In this document: one piece after another, positions 33,195-42,762 of the stretch
How the letters are laid out: each line of letters opens with the position of its first letter
Numbering within the stretch: position 1 is the first letter of the stretch
Source: JBLMXQ01 sp050257855
GTDB lineage: Bacteria; Acidobacteriota; Vicinamibacteria; Vicinamibacterales; CAVVIG01
DNA: 64,000 nucleotides
Assembly (NCBI GenBank): GCA_050257855.1
Contig: JBLMXQ010000011.1
Coordinates: 12,758 to 76,757, forward strand
Direction: 5' to 3'
Program-made: the position numbers and the translations under genes
The notes under the pieces: model-generated
The model's database searches: none
What the model was told of the DNA's origin: nothing
What the model saw: the letters and a program-made list of their open reading frames with translations, nothing else

Positions 33195-34408
33195 CAGAAC
33201 CAGAACACCAGCTGGGTGGCGCCGAGGTGTTCGCTCCTGACCCGTCCGCCGTCGCGGCGGTTGTACTGGTAGGAGATCTTCAGCACGAGATTGCGCTGAA
33301 GCGAGTAGCCGCCGCCGACTTCGACGCGCGTGACCGGCGCATCCCACGTGGCGCGGCCCGCCGTGCCCGTAATCTCGCTGAAGCCGAGGTGGTCGAACCG
33401 TGCCGCCGCATAGAGGCCCGGCACGATCCTGTAGCGCCCCTCGAGCGACGTGGAGAGCGCACTCAGCGGACTGTCGATGAACGGCTGGCGCACGCGCGGC
33501 ATCGTCCACCGGCTGAGGATCATTTCGGCGCGCACGAGATAGTAGTCGCGCGAGTATTCGACGTCGGCGCCCCAGGCGGTCTGGACCGAGGCGTCGCCGC
33601 CGCTGGCGCCCGGCCCGAGGGCCTGGCGCGCCGCCGTGTCGGCCGCAAAGGCGCCGCGGGCGGCCGATGCCCCGACGATCAGCCCGGCGAACGGGTGATA
33701 CGCGACGCGTCCGGCGAGCTGCTTGCCGGAGTTGTCCTCGCGGAAGAGCGGGTTCGCCGGCGTGCCGGCGGTGACCGACCCGGTGGCGTCGAAGATCGCG
33801 CCTTCCGCGTGCAGCTGCACGCCCGTGTCCCAGCGGAACGCGCTGACGAGCGGCACTCCGTGATCGCCGCCGGAGGCGCCGAGCGAGTAGCTGGCGAGCC
33901 ATCCGCGCCCGCGCATCTTCAGCAGCTCGTCGGCGTTCGCCGGGAGCGCGTCGGGCCGAAGCGACGTGAGATATTGATACGCGAGCGGGTAGCCGATCAG
34001 CAGGTTGTCGGACGCGTACGTGCGCCGCGCGAACGCGCCGAAGGTCGGCGGCACGCGGCCGACCTGGATGTCGAACGCACGCGACGCCCACGGGCGCACG
34101 CGCAGGTACAACGCGTACGGCTGCGGCGCGTCGAGGTTCTCGGACCGGAGGTCGCCCAGCACGGTGACGTGCCGGCCGGCAGCGAGCGCCGCGGTGACCT
34201 CCATTCGCAGCAGCCGCAGGGACGAGTGATCGTAGTCCGTGTCGTTGAAGTACCCCGGATCCACCGGTGCGAACGACGCGGACACGCCGCCGCCGATCGT
34301 CAAGTGCCCGTCGCCGAGCACGATCGGCTCGGACGGGAGCGTCTGCGCGGCGCCGGGAGCGGCGCCGCTCAAGACGGCCGCGAGCGCCGCCAGGATCACG
34401 ATTCGCAT
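33194..34408 (-). CDS. Outer-membrane beta-barrel (porin-like) protein
   Basis: 404-aa exported protein with signal peptide RIVILAALAAVLSGAAPGAAQ. The rest is alternating hydrophobic/aromatic strands with short turns, ending in QLVFWF, a typical outer-membrane C-terminus. No named porin family is certain. The segment FDIQVGRVPPTFGAFARRTYASDN resembles phosphate-selective-type porins and similar OMPs. It is the first gene of the porin - cupredoxin - kinase - activator operon. The promoter region is shared with the divergent gene at 34442. Confidence 0.8.
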   Translation of the reverse strand: MRIVILAALAAVLSGAAPGAAQTLPSEPIVLGDGHLTIGGGVSASFAPVDPGYFNDTDYDHSSLRLLRMEVTAALAAGRHVTVLGDLRSENLDAPQPYALYLRVRPWASRAFDIQVGRVPPTFGAFARRTYASDNLLIGYPLAYQYLTSLRPDALPANADELLKMRGRGWLASYSLGASGGDHGVPLVSAFRWDTGVQLHAEGAIFDATGSVTAGTPANPLFREDNSGKQLAGRVAYHPFAGLIVGASAARGAFAADTAARQALGPGASGGDASVQTAWGADVEYSRDYYLVRAEMILSRWTMPRVRQPFIDSPLSALSTSLEGRYRIVPGLYAAARFDHLGFSEITGTAGRATWDAPVTRVEVGGGYSLQRNLVLKISYQYNRRDGGRVRSEHLGATQLVFWF

Positions 34409-34427
34409 GTCTAAGGACGCACTCACC

Positions 34428-34435
34428 ACTATAAT
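34428..34435. promoter_or_regulatory. Symmetric bidirectional -10 promoter
   Basis: ACTATAAT contains a perfect plus-strand TATAAT (34430-34435) 6 nt before GTG 34442, and a minus-strand TATAGT 19 nt before ATG 34408. The plus transcript would be essentially leaderless. Neither strand has an obvious -35. Confidence 0.5.
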
Positions 34436-34441
34436 CGCGCC

Positions 34442-35215
34442 GTGGCCCGACGCCGCGCGGCCGCCGTCGGATTTCTGCTCGCCGCCCTCGTGCGCACGGC
34501 CGGTGCCGCCGAGGTCGTCGACCGTACGTCGCGGGCCGTCGCGCTCGGCGAACGCACGGCCGTGTTCGTCGATGCGACGATCGCGGATCTGACGATCACC
34601 GGTTCCGACCGGCCCGACCTCGCGGTCACCATCGTCCGCCGCGCGCCGTCGGCCGCCGCGCTCGCCCTGTTTCCGGTCTCGATCGACGAGCGGCCGGACG
34701 GCGTCCACATCAGCGTGCTCCAGCAGGACGAGGGGCGCGACGCCGCGCTCAAGTCCTCGATCACGATCGCGGCGCCGTCGACCGCGACGTTTCGCGCCGT
34801 CCGCGTGTTCGAGGGGCGCATCACGCTCACGCACCTCACGGCCGCGTGCGACGTCGATCTTCGGCGCGGCCCGATCGAGGCCTCCGGCCTGGCCGGACGC
34901 ATCCGGCTCGAGGCCGGGATCGGCCGCGTGGACGTCAAGGGCTCCACGCTCGATCCCGGCGGCATGATGCGCCTGCGGGTCTTCAACGGCCTCGTGCGCG
35001 TCCGGTTCGCGCGTCCGCCGGCCGTCGGCCGGATCCTGGCCGTCACACTCAACGGCTCGCTCACCTCGGACATCCCCCTGACGAAGAAAGACCGGTTCGG
35101 CCCGCGCTTCGGCGAGACGACACTCGGCACCGCCGACCCGCGCACCGATCCCGTCCTCTCGATCGACGTCGTCAAGGGCGACATCGAGATCAAGGTCGAA
35201 CCAGATAGCGGATGA
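34442..35215 (+). CDS. Exported DUF4097-like beta-helical protein
   Basis: 257-aa protein with a signal peptide (AVGFLLAALVRTAGAAE). Regular short beta repeats follow, such as ITLTHLTAACDVDLRRGPIEASGLAGRI. This pattern resembles DUF4097 putative-adhesin domains, for which no activity is established. GTG 34442 lies 6 nt after a perfect TATAAT, so the message is probably leaderless. It is divergent from the porin operon, and its 3' end overlaps the next, convergent gene by 26 bp. Function is unknown. Confidence 0.75.
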   Translation: MARRRAAAVGFLLAALVRTAGAAEVVDRTSRAVALGERTAVFVDATIADLTITGSDRPDLAVTIVRRAPSAAALALFPVSIDERPDGVHISVLQQDEGRDAALKSSITIAAPSTATFRAVRVFEGRITLTHLTAACDVDLRRGPIEASGLAGRIRLEAGIGRVDVKGSTLDPGGMMRLRVFNGLVRVRFARPPAVGRILAVTLNGSLTSDIPLTKKDRFGPRFGETTLGTADPRTDPVLSIDVVKGDIEIKVEPDSG

Positions 35216-35654
35216 CCAGCGTGCCGGGCTCGAGGCGCGTCAGCGACGCATCGGGATAGGGCGACAGAAGTGTCCACGATTCGAACCGGTTCTGCTCCTG
35301 CACCCAGCCGCGCGCTACGCGCACGGATCGTCCGCCGTACAGCCTCGCAACCGCCGCGCGGTCGTACGGTCCGGCGGCTCCGAAGGCGTCGAGCGGCGCG
35401 AGCGCGTCAGTCTTCCAGTCGTGCGGCGCAACGAGGTCGAGCGATCGCGGCGTCGTGCACACCTCGTACCGCCCGAGTCGAGGGTGGGGCGGCGTGAAGA
35501 GGCGGGCCAGCTCCGGGGCGTTCTGCGTACATGGTGCGGCGAGCGCGCTGCGCGCCAGAGGTTCCACCCCGCCGGCGAGCAGCGCGGCGAGGAGGACGCC
35601 GAACGGGGCCCATCCTGGTTTCGTGGTAAGATGTCCCGGAAGTCCAGTTTTCAT
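35190..35654 (-). CDS. Small exported protein of unknown function
   Basis: 154 aa, not recognised. A signal peptide (FGVLLAALLAGGVEPLARSALAAP) is followed by a compact domain with two cysteines (APCTQNAPE and YEVCTTPR) that could form a disulfide in the periplasm. It starts at ATG 35654, 11 bp from the divergent ferredoxin start, and its end overlaps the convergent DUF4097-like gene. Signal peptide and sensible composition favour a real gene, but the evidence is only structural. Confidence 0.6.
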   Translation of the reverse strand: MKTGLPGHLTTKPGWAPFGVLLAALLAGGVEPLARSALAAPCTQNAPELARLFTPPHPRLGRYEVCTTPRSLDLVAPHDWKTDALAPLDAFGAAGPYDRAAVARLYGGRSVRVARGWVQEQNRFESWTLLSPYPDASLTRLEPGTLVIRYLVRP

Positions 35655-35657
35655 AAT
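35652..35657 (+). promoter_or_regulatory. Putative -10 of the ferredoxin gene
   Basis: CATAAT, five of six to consensus, ends 8 nt before ATG 35666, so the transcript would be leaderless or nearly so. It overlaps the minus-strand start codon of the divergent exported protein. Confidence 0.35.
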
Positions 35658-35665
35658 CAGTTACG

Positions 35666-35923
35666 ATGGCCTACATTATCTGCGAGCCGTGCGTCGGCAC
35701 GAAAGACACCGCCTGCGTGGACGTCTGTCCCGTCGACTGCATCCACCCGCGGAAGGACGAAGCCGCATTCGAGACGGCCGAGATGCTCTACATTCACCCG
35801 GACGAGTGCATCGACTGCGGTGCCTGCGTCCCGGCGTGCCCGGTCGAGGCGATTTTCGCGCTCGACGAGACGCCGGCCAAGTGGGGCGAGTACATCGATC
35901 GGAACGCGCAGTACTTCCGCTGA
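35666..35923 (+). CDS. Two-cluster ferredoxin (FdxA-like)
   Basis: 85-aa cytoplasmic electron carrier. The N-terminal cluster motif is CEPCVGTKDTACVDVCPVDC, the longer-spaced pattern of 7Fe (3Fe-4S + 4Fe-4S) ferredoxins such as FdxA. The second motif is CIDCGACVPACP. It comes just before an isolated nuoB-nuoI pair and could feed it electrons. It may also serve the pyruvate:ferredoxin oxidoreductase at 55-60 kb. Both roles are inferred. Confidence 0.93.
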   Translation: MAYIICEPCVGTKDTACVDVCPVDCIHPRKDEAAFETAEMLYIHPDECIDCGACVPACPVEAIFALDETPAKWGEYIDRNAQYFR

Positions 35924-35934
35924 CGGAGAAAGGG

Positions 35935-35962
35935 CTCAGGGCTCGGCGCTCAGGGCTCTCGA
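35935..35962. repeat. GGGCTCA short tandem repeat between ferredoxin and nuoB
   Basis: AGGGCTCAGGGCTCGGCGCTCAGGGCTC is built of imperfect 7-8-bp GGGCTCA units and fills half the 52-bp gap. It is the same style of low-complexity spacer as at 21380-21470. No function is visible. Confidence 0.55.
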
Positions 35963-35975
35963 GGATTCATCGTCT

Positions 35976-36512
<537 letters not shown>

Positions 36513-36560
36513 CATAGCGCGAGGCTTCAGCCGGGCGATCGACCTCAATCGAGCGAATTC

Positions 36561-37031
36561 ATGCAGACCATCATCAAGTTCTTCAAGACCATCTTCCTCG
36601 TCGACCTGCTGAAAGGGCTGTGGGTCACGCTGAAATACACGCCGCAGCCGGCGTTCACCTTCCAGTACCCGGCCGAGCGGCGTCCGACGGCGCCCCGCTT
36701 CCGCGGCGTGCTCCGGCTGCAGACCGAGCCGGGCACCGGCGCGCAGACGTGCATCGTGTGCGATCAGTGCGCCAAAGCCTGCCCCGACGATCTCATCGCG
36801 CTCGGCGGCCACCGCGAGCCCGGGCAGAAGATCAAGGTGCTCGACTACTTCGACTTCAATCTGTCGCGGTGCAGCTTCTGCGGCCTGTGCGCCGAGGTCT
36901 GCCCGACCAAGCCGATCAAGGCGCTGGTCATGAGCGAGGACTACGAGCTCGGCAGCTACAGCCGCGAGACGCAGATCATGCGCGTCGACGAGATGTACGA
37001 CGGCGTGCCGATCGAACAGTACACTCACTGA
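36561..37031 (+). CDS. nuoI: NADH-quinone oxidoreductase subunit I
   Basis: 156-aa 8Fe ferredoxin-like complex I subunit carrying N6a and N6b. The motifs are CIVCDQCAKACPDD and CSFCGLCAEVCPTK. The N-terminal helix VDLLKGLWVTLKYTPQP is the typical membrane-contacting segment. It lies 48 bp after nuoB in an orphan pair. Residues after each cluster differ slightly from textbook NuoI but all eight cysteines are present. Confidence 0.92.
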   Translation: MQTIIKFFKTIFLVDLLKGLWVTLKYTPQPAFTFQYPAERRPTAPRFRGVLRLQTEPGTGAQTCIVCDQCAKACPDDLIALGGHREPGQKIKVLDYFDFNLSRCSFCGLCAEVCPTKPIKALVMSEDYELGSYSRETQIMRVDEMYDGVPIEQYTH

Positions 37032-37250
37032 CGCGCGAAAGGGACCACGGCCGGGTGTTACGCAAAGCGGCGACGATTTCGATTTCCGTAAGGCTCTTTC
37101 CGGCCCCCTGGTGATCCGTTATTCTTCGGTTTCGCGCCACGTGGTCCGGCTTCGGCGGGGCCGCGGAGGCGAATCTCGCAGGCCGGGCTCTGCGGTCTGG
37201 TTCTTGAAAGCGCGCGCGTGTCTCGTCGGATCCGTATCATGGGAGGACGC

Positions 37251-38774
37251 ATGCTGCGCGGCTTGCGCCTGACGATGCTGGCGGCCATCGTCGCGGCGGC
37301 TACCCTGGTCATTCACGCGGACGCGAAGCCCCCGTCGGAGTCCGCGGACATCCAGCTGCAGCTCGGTCGGGTGCTGTTCGAGCAGGGGCGGTATCTCGAC
37401 TCGCTCGAAGCCTACCAGCGCGCCCTCGACGTCGCGCCGGACACGTCGCGCGCGCGTCTTGCGCGAATCGGCGTCATCCAGTGCTCGCTCCGCGCCGCGA
37501 AGTTCGATCGCGCACGGCGCGAAGCCGACGCGCTCCTCGCATCGGAGCCGCACAGCGCCGAGGCCATGGCGCTGTACGGCGATTCGCTCTGGGCTGCCGG
37601 GCTGTTCCCCGAGTCGGAAACCGAGTACCGCAACGCGCTGGCGCTCCAGCCCGAACTGGCGCGGGGCCACCACGGGCTGGCGCGGGCGCTCGCGGCGCGC
37701 AGCCGGCTGGACGAGGCGATGAACGAGGCGCAGGCGGCGCTGCGTCTCTCGCCGCGCGATCTCGAGATCCATCACACGGTCGGCTCGATCTACGAGCGGA
37801 TGCACAAGTACGACGAGGCCGCCGCCGAGTACGCGGACTTCGTGGACCTGCTGCCGAACAAGGATCAGAGCGACCAGGCCGCGTGGGCGCGCGCCGAGAT
37901 CCGCTTCCTGCGGTCGTTCGGCGGCAAGGTGCCGTTCCAGATGGATCCGTCCTCGGCCGGCATGCTCCACACGATCAACTTCAAGCTCGAGCACGACAAG
38001 GTGGTCGTCAGGGCGAAGATCAACGGCGCGTCGGCGCAGGACTTCGTGCTCGACACCGGCGCCGAGAACACGGTCGTCTCGCGGGAGACGGCGGCGAAGC
38101 GCGGGATCACGCCGGTCACCTACACGCTCAGCGCGGGGGTCGGCGAAGTCGGGCTTCGCGGCCTCCAGCTCGCGCGCATGGACTCGCTCGAAATCGGCAC
38201 GCTCAAGCTCTACAACGTCCCCTGCCTGATCAAGAACCCGCCGCTCAAGGAGATCCCGACGAAGGAGACGGAAAGCTTCTCGCCGCTCGCGCTCGGGTTG
38301 TCGATGACGGTCGACTACAAGAAGCGCACGCTGACGATCGGGCCGCACCTGCCGCCGGAACCGGCCGATTTCGAGCTGCCGCTCTGGCTGTACCGGCTGG
38401 CGACGGTGCGCGGCGTCGTCGACGGCGCGCGGACGGCGAACTTCGTCGTCGATACGGGCGGGGAAGTGATCTCGATCAGCCAGGCGACCGCCTCGGCGCT
38501 CGGCGGCGCGAAGCACCTCGGCGGCCGCCGGATTCCGCTGAAAGTGTACGGGACGTCGGGCTGGGACCGCGACGCGTTCCTGCTGCCGGGGGTGGATCTG
38601 GCGTTCAACGAGATTCACTACCGCAATTTCCCGGTGGTCGTCCTGAACCTGGAGGCGCCGAGCGTGCTGCTCGGATTCCAGGTGGGCGGGATCGTGGGGC
38701 ACCAGTTCCTGAGGAGCTATCGGGTCGGCATCGACCTCGATCGCAGCATGCTGCGGCTCAGGCGGGAATCGTAG
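37251..38774 (+). CDS. TPR protein with two retropepsin-like aspartyl protease domains
   Basis: 507-aa exported or membrane-anchored protein. A signal segment (LTMLAAIVAAATLVIHADA) is followed by about five TPR repeats (roughly 30-230). Two retropepsin-like folds come next, each with a DTG triad: Asp268 in FVLDTGAENTVVS and Asp401 in FVVDTGGEVISIS. Retropepsins usually dimerise, so two domains in one chain could form an intramolecular active site. ATG 37251 follows GGAGGA; ATG 37242 is an alternative. Its end overlaps the convergent thioesterase by 17 bp. Confidence 0.88.
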   Translation: MLRGLRLTMLAAIVAAATLVIHADAKPPSESADIQLQLGRVLFEQGRYLDSLEAYQRALDVAPDTSRARLARIGVIQCSLRAAKFDRARREADALLASEPHSAEAMALYGDSLWAAGLFPESETEYRNALALQPELARGHHGLARALAARSRLDEAMNEAQAALRLSPRDLEIHHTVGSIYERMHKYDEAAAEYADFVDLLPNKDQSDQAAWARAEIRFLRSFGGKVPFQMDPSSAGMLHTINFKLEHDKVVVRAKINGASAQDFVLDTGAENTVVSRETAAKRGITPVTYTLSAGVGEVGLRGLQLARMDSLEIGTLKLYNVPCLIKNPPLKEIPTKETESFSPLALGLSMTVDYKKRTLTIGPHLPPEPADFELPLWLYRLATVRGVVDGARTANFVVDTGGEVISISQATASALGGAKHLGGRRIPLKVYGTSGWDRDAFLLPGVDLAFNEIHYRNFPVVVLNLEAPSVLLGFQVGGIVGHQFLRSYRVGIDLDRSMLRLRRES

Positions 38775-39273
38775 CGCGCGTCGCCTCCGTCTTCCGCCGC
38801 AGGCGCGCCGCGCGCCGTGCGTGCGCTTCCTCGCAGATCCGCCTCTCCTCGTCGGTTTCGATCAGGAGCGGCGGGACCAGCCTGCGATGGCCCTCGCGGT
38901 CGATGGCGACGAAGGTCAGGAAGGCCTGGCTCGTCAGCAGGCGCCGGCCGGTGAGCGTCTCCTCCGAATAGACATCCACCTGCACTTCGAGCGATGTCTT
39001 GAAGACGCAGGTGACGCGCGACCTCAGGATGATCAGGTCGCCCACTTTGATGGAGTGCAGGAACTGGAGGTCGTCGACGGCCGCCGTCACGAGCAGGCTG
39101 CGCGTGTGGCGATGGCATGCGATGGCGCCGGCGATGTCGATGAGGTGCATGACGGTGCCGCCGAGGATGTAACCCAGCGGATTCGCGTCGTTCGGCAGGA
39201 CCACCTGCACCATCTCGGTCGCGGACTCCGAGGCCCGTTTCGGCGTCAGGTCGTCCATCGGTGAACCGGGCAT
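38758..39273 (-). CDS. Acyl-CoA thioesterase, hotdog fold (YciA-like)
   Basis: 171-aa cytoplasmic thioesterase hydrolysing acyl-CoA. The single hotdog domain shows NPLGYILGGTVMHLIDIAGAIACHRH, where the helix segment carries the active-site Asp, and FLTFVAIDREGHRRLVPP. The helix and strand order match YciA/BACH proteins. It lies 16 bp downstream of the large fusion protein on the same strand, so it may be co-transcribed. A shared function is not obvious. ATG 39258 is an alternative start. Confidence 0.88.
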   Translation of the reverse strand: MPGSPMDDLTPKRASESATEMVQVVLPNDANPLGYILGGTVMHLIDIAGAIACHRHTRSLLVTAAVDDLQFLHSIKVGDLIILRSRVTCVFKTSLEVQVDVYSEETLTGRRLLTSQAFLTFVAIDREGHRRLVPPLLIETDEERRICEEAHARRAARLRRKTEATRATIPA

Positions 39274-39289
39274 CTCGTCATGGCCAGAT

Positions 39290-42200
39290 TCAGAAATCGT
39301 ATCCGATCCACACCGCGAACCGCGGATGGCGGAAGGAAGAGCTCCCGCCGCTGGAGGCGAAGATCACGTCCTCGTAAGCCTTGTTGAACGTCGTCCGCCA
39401 CGCCCAGTCGAAGTGGATCGGGAAGCCGAGCGCGAAGGTCTCGAGGCCGATGCCGTAGGAGGCGCGCGCGTCCTGCAGCCGGAAGCCCGAGACGAGGGTC
39501 GGCGTGCCGTTGACCGGCGTGAGGTTGCCGGTCACCGGATCGAGGGTGTACGAGACGACGGGCGTGAAGACCTGGTCCTTGCTCGTCGCGAACTGGAATC
39601 CCTGGCCGCTGAACCAGCCGCCGCCGATGTCGGCGAAGAACACGCCGCGCACGCCGCCGACGACGCCGATCGGCGTGAGGGCCGCCTCGATGATCGGGAA
39701 GCGCAGTTCGGCGTTCGCGAAGACGTCGTTCTGCCCGACGAACTGCAGGAAGTCGTAGCCGCGCATTTCGGAGTTGCCGCCGAAGTACAGGAAGTCGGGG
39801 AAGCTGCCCATGCTCTTGAAGCCGCGGATGCGCGTCGCGAGCAGGCCGCTGCCGCCGAGCCGCAGGTAGTAGCGCGCGTCGACGTCGACCGTCTGGCGCG
39901 ACAGCGTGCTGCCGATCTTCGGCGCCACCTCGTACCCGAGCCGGAACGTGCTGCCGGCCAGCGGTCCGAACTCGCGGAAGACCGTCGTCTCCTGGACGAG
40001 GGCCACGCTGAACGGCACCATGGTGCCGTTGTTGAACACCTGCCGGCCGAACACCTGCTGCTGGTAGTCCTGCGAGTACTGCTGCAGGGCCGGGTCGTTG
40101 TACTGCTCGCTGAGCTGCACCAGGCCGCCGGACATCTCGATCCGGCGGAAGCGGTCGAGCGGATAGATCCCGATGAGGCTGCCGCCCCGCACCGTGCGGG
40201 TGGCGATCGCCTGGTCGCGGCTGATGAACGGCGTGAGCGTCGGATCGTAGAAGACGCCGCCAAGCTGTCCGTAGAAGAACGTCGTCTGCGAGAAGCCCTG
40301 CGCGGCCCACTGGAAGCGCCGCGAGAGGTTCTGGTAGGAGAGCGCGAGCGTGCGGTACTGCGCGATCGACTCGGCGTAGAGGTTGAACTGCTGATCGCCG
40401 AGCACGTCGCCGAAGCTGATGGCCGTGCCGCCGAAGACGTCGCCGTTGCTCGTCACCCCGACGTTGACGGGCGGACGCCCCTCGAGGAACATCTTCTCGA
40501 AGTTGCCCTTCTTCCGCTTGTTCTCCGGCACGATCGTGTGCTGCAGCGGCGCCTGGAAGTCGATGATCGGCCCCGGCGCCCCGAAGTCGGAGATGGCCGC
40601 CGTGTGCAGCGGCTCCTTCCGCTCGATCGAGTGAATCGCGTAGTCGCCCTTGTAGTAAGTGACGAACGCGATCTTGTTCGTCTTCCCCTCGTTCAGCACG
40701 ACCGCCGAGAGGTTCCCGCCGACCGCGTCGGTGTACTGGCGCAGCTCGCCGGTCTTCAGATCGAGCGTCCAGATGTTGTAGATGTTGCCGTTCTTCGAGA
40801 CCTCCGGGTCGAGCGGGACGTTCGGATCCGTGGCGGTCGACGAGAACACCAGCGTGTGGTCGTCGATGAACTCCGCCGCGCTCTCGTCGTACGTGCCGAA
40901 GGTGAGCTGCGTCTTCTTCTTCGTCGCCAGGTCGAGCCGGAACAGCTTCTGGTCGCCGCTCACCCGCGCGTTGTAGACGATGAACGATCCGTCGGGCGAG
41001 TACACCGGGCCGAAGTCGGCGAACTGGTCGGTGGTGAGGTTCGTGATCTGCTTGGTCGCCAGGTCGATGGTGTAGATGTCGCCGACCGCGCCGCGCAGCG
41101 CCGAGAAGGCGATGGCCTTGCCGTCGGGCGAGAAGCACGGCGACTCGGGCTCGTCGACCGACGTCAGCCGGATCCGTTCCTCCACCTTCGCCGTGAGCAC
41201 GTTCTCGATGATGAGCGACCGCTCCTTCTCCGTCCGCACGAAGTAGGCGACCCGGTCGCCCTTGGGCGACCACGACAGCCACGGCATCGTGTTCCAGCGC
41301 TCGCCGAGCAGGACGATGTGGTCGAAGCCCATGTCCTTGTCGAAGCCGGGCGTCAGGTTGCGGACGACCGAGCCGTCCTTCGCCGACAGGAGCACGATGT
41401 CGACCTCGCGGTCCTTGTTGTTCAGCGTGTACGCGGCGATCAGGTCGCCGGAGGGCGAGGGCGAGATCGAGAAGGCCTGGGAGTAATTCGTCTTCTCCTT
41501 GTTCGGCGACAGGTCGCGGCCGTAGTCGGCCGGCCGCTCCTTGTCGCGGAACGGCTTGAACCGGTCCTTCAGGTACCGGTCGAACGCCTGATCGAAGTCG
41601 TCCTTCTTCATCTTGAAGGCTTCCTCGTACGCGTCCTCGCCGCCGCCGATGACGCTCTTGCGGAGCGCGAACATGTACTGCCGGATGCCTTCCTTGCCCC
41701 AGCGCGCCTCCATGAACTCGAACACGGCGTGACCGAGGTTGTAGATGAGCCGCGGATTGCTCGAGCTGCCGTACCCCTCGAGCTCCGTCATCTTCGGCAC
41801 GGTGTCCGAGATGGCCGCGTCGCGCACCTGCATCAGGTCGATCGGATCCCACGTGCCGCGCTCGTAGTCGGCCTGCCCCTCCCCGACCCACAGCGGATAG
41901 TTCCGGCGGATCAGCGACTGCGGGATGATGTCGAACTGGAAGATGTGCGTGAGCTCGTGCGTGATGAGGCCGTACAGCATGTCGGGCGGATCGTCGATCG
42001 GCAGCAGCATGCGATCGCGCGTCGGCTCGGCGAACGCGCCGACGCCTTCGCCCGCGGCGCCCGGAGCGACGTTCTCCTGCTCGAACTCGCTGTGGGTCTT
42101 GTACAGGATCATCGGCACCTTGAACGGCAGGTCGTGCTTCAGATCCGAGCTGACCTGCTGGTACGCGCTCTCGGCGTAGCTGGCCACCCGCGCAAGATGC

Positions 42201-42412
42201 TTTTCGAGCTCGGGATAGTAGTAGATCTCGAAGTGATCGGTCTTGTAGATGTACCAGTGAAACGTGTCGTAGTGGATCAGGTTCTTCCCGAAGTACGGGA
42301 CAAACGGCGTCTGCGCGACGGCGGGCGACGCCGCCAGGACGGTCACGAGGAGAGCCGTCAGCAGCGCGGGCAGAAACGGCGACAGGGCGGACGAAGGCAC
42401 GCGCGTGCGCAT
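39290..42412 (-). CDS. Peptidase-like / beta-propeller / BamA-type barrel fusion protein
   Basis: 1040-aa outer-membrane protein with signal peptide ALLVTVLAASPAVAQ. The N-terminal gluzincin-like domain has HELTH (152-156) and a nearby Glu in WVGEGQADYE, so it is a probable zinc metalloprotease. A TolB/PD40-like propeller (about 300-640) contains repeated SPDG-type turns (FSPDGKAIAFSA, YSPDGSFIVYNA). The C-terminal Omp85-type surface-antigen barrel ends in WIGYDF. The domain combination suggests surface proteolysis, assembly or export; function is unproven. ATG 42412 is the start. Confidence 0.88.
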   Translation of the reverse strand: MRTRVPSSALSPFLPALLTALLVTVLAASPAVAQTPFVPYFGKNLIHYDTFHWYIYKTDHFEIYYYPELEKHLARVASYAESAYQQVSSDLKHDLPFKVPMILYKTHSEFEQENVAPGAAGEGVGAFAEPTRDRMLLPIDDPPDMLYGLITHELTHIFQFDIIPQSLIRRNYPLWVGEGQADYERGTWDPIDLMQVRDAAISDTVPKMTELEGYGSSSNPRLIYNLGHAVFEFMEARWGKEGIRQYMFALRKSVIGGGEDAYEEAFKMKKDDFDQAFDRYLKDRFKPFRDKERPADYGRDLSPNKEKTNYSQAFSISPSPSGDLIAAYTLNNKDREVDIVLLSAKDGSVVRNLTPGFDKDMGFDHIVLLGERWNTMPWLSWSPKGDRVAYFVRTEKERSLIIENVLTAKVEERIRLTSVDEPESPCFSPDGKAIAFSALRGAVGDIYTIDLATKQITNLTTDQFADFGPVYSPDGSFIVYNARVSGDQKLFRLDLATKKKTQLTFGTYDESAAEFIDDHTLVFSSTATDPNVPLDPEVSKNGNIYNIWTLDLKTGELRQYTDAVGGNLSAVVLNEGKTNKIAFVTYYKGDYAIHSIERKEPLHTAAISDFGAPGPIIDFQAPLQHTIVPENKRKKGNFEKMFLEGRPPVNVGVTSNGDVFGGTAISFGDVLGDQQFNLYAESIAQYRTLALSYQNLSRRFQWAAQGFSQTTFFYGQLGGVFYDPTLTPFISRDQAIATRTVRGGSLIGIYPLDRFRRIEMSGGLVQLSEQYNDPALQQYSQDYQQQVFGRQVFNNGTMVPFSVALVQETTVFREFGPLAGSTFRLGYEVAPKIGSTLSRQTVDVDARYYLRLGGSGLLATRIRGFKSMGSFPDFLYFGGNSEMRGYDFLQFVGQNDVFANAELRFPIIEAALTPIGVVGGVRGVFFADIGGGWFSGQGFQFATSKDQVFTPVVSYTLDPVTGNLTPVNGTPTLVSGFRLQDARASYGIGLETFALGFPIHFDWAWRTTFNKAYEDVIFASSGGSSSFRHPRFAVWIGYDF

Positions 42413-42762
42413 GGCCAGATACCTCGGGAAAGGGACCGACGGAAAACTGCAGCGATCTTACTGTGCCGGCGACGCCCCTGCAAAGGCTGGACCTGTCGAG
42501 CCAGGAGCGTCGAACCGCCGCGCGGGACGTCCGGCGGCAGAACCGCGCGGCTCCCCGCGGGGCGGCGCACGAAAGGCGGCTGGTCCCGGCGGCTCGTGTC
42601 CTCCGTGCCGGACCCGATTGACCCCCGGGGGCGACAGCGCCGCGGCCGTCCTGGCCCGGCCCGAACCGCCTCTCGATTCGAGCTCCTGCGTGGGTTTCGC
42701 AGTAGACTGTCGGAATAAATGCGGCGTCATCAGGGTTTACATGAAATGGCGCCCCGGCACTG
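42413..42762. other. Intergenic region between divergent genes, no gene seen
   Basis: 350 bp between the barrel-fusion start and the ECF sigma start. It is GC-rich with no protein I would defend. An AT-rich patch at 42711-42720 (GGAATAAATG) might be a sigma-factor promoter, and the divergent fusion-gene promoter must lie toward 42413-42470. Confidence 0.5.

Noticed and set aside
37032..37250. Small gene between nuoI and the TPR protease
   Set aside because: No frame has a plausible start, composition or motif; treated as a promoter-containing gap.
42405..42762. Possible coding frames in the gap before the ECF sigma factor
   Set aside because: Frames are Arg/Pro-rich, overlap the sigma start in another frame and have no ribosome site.
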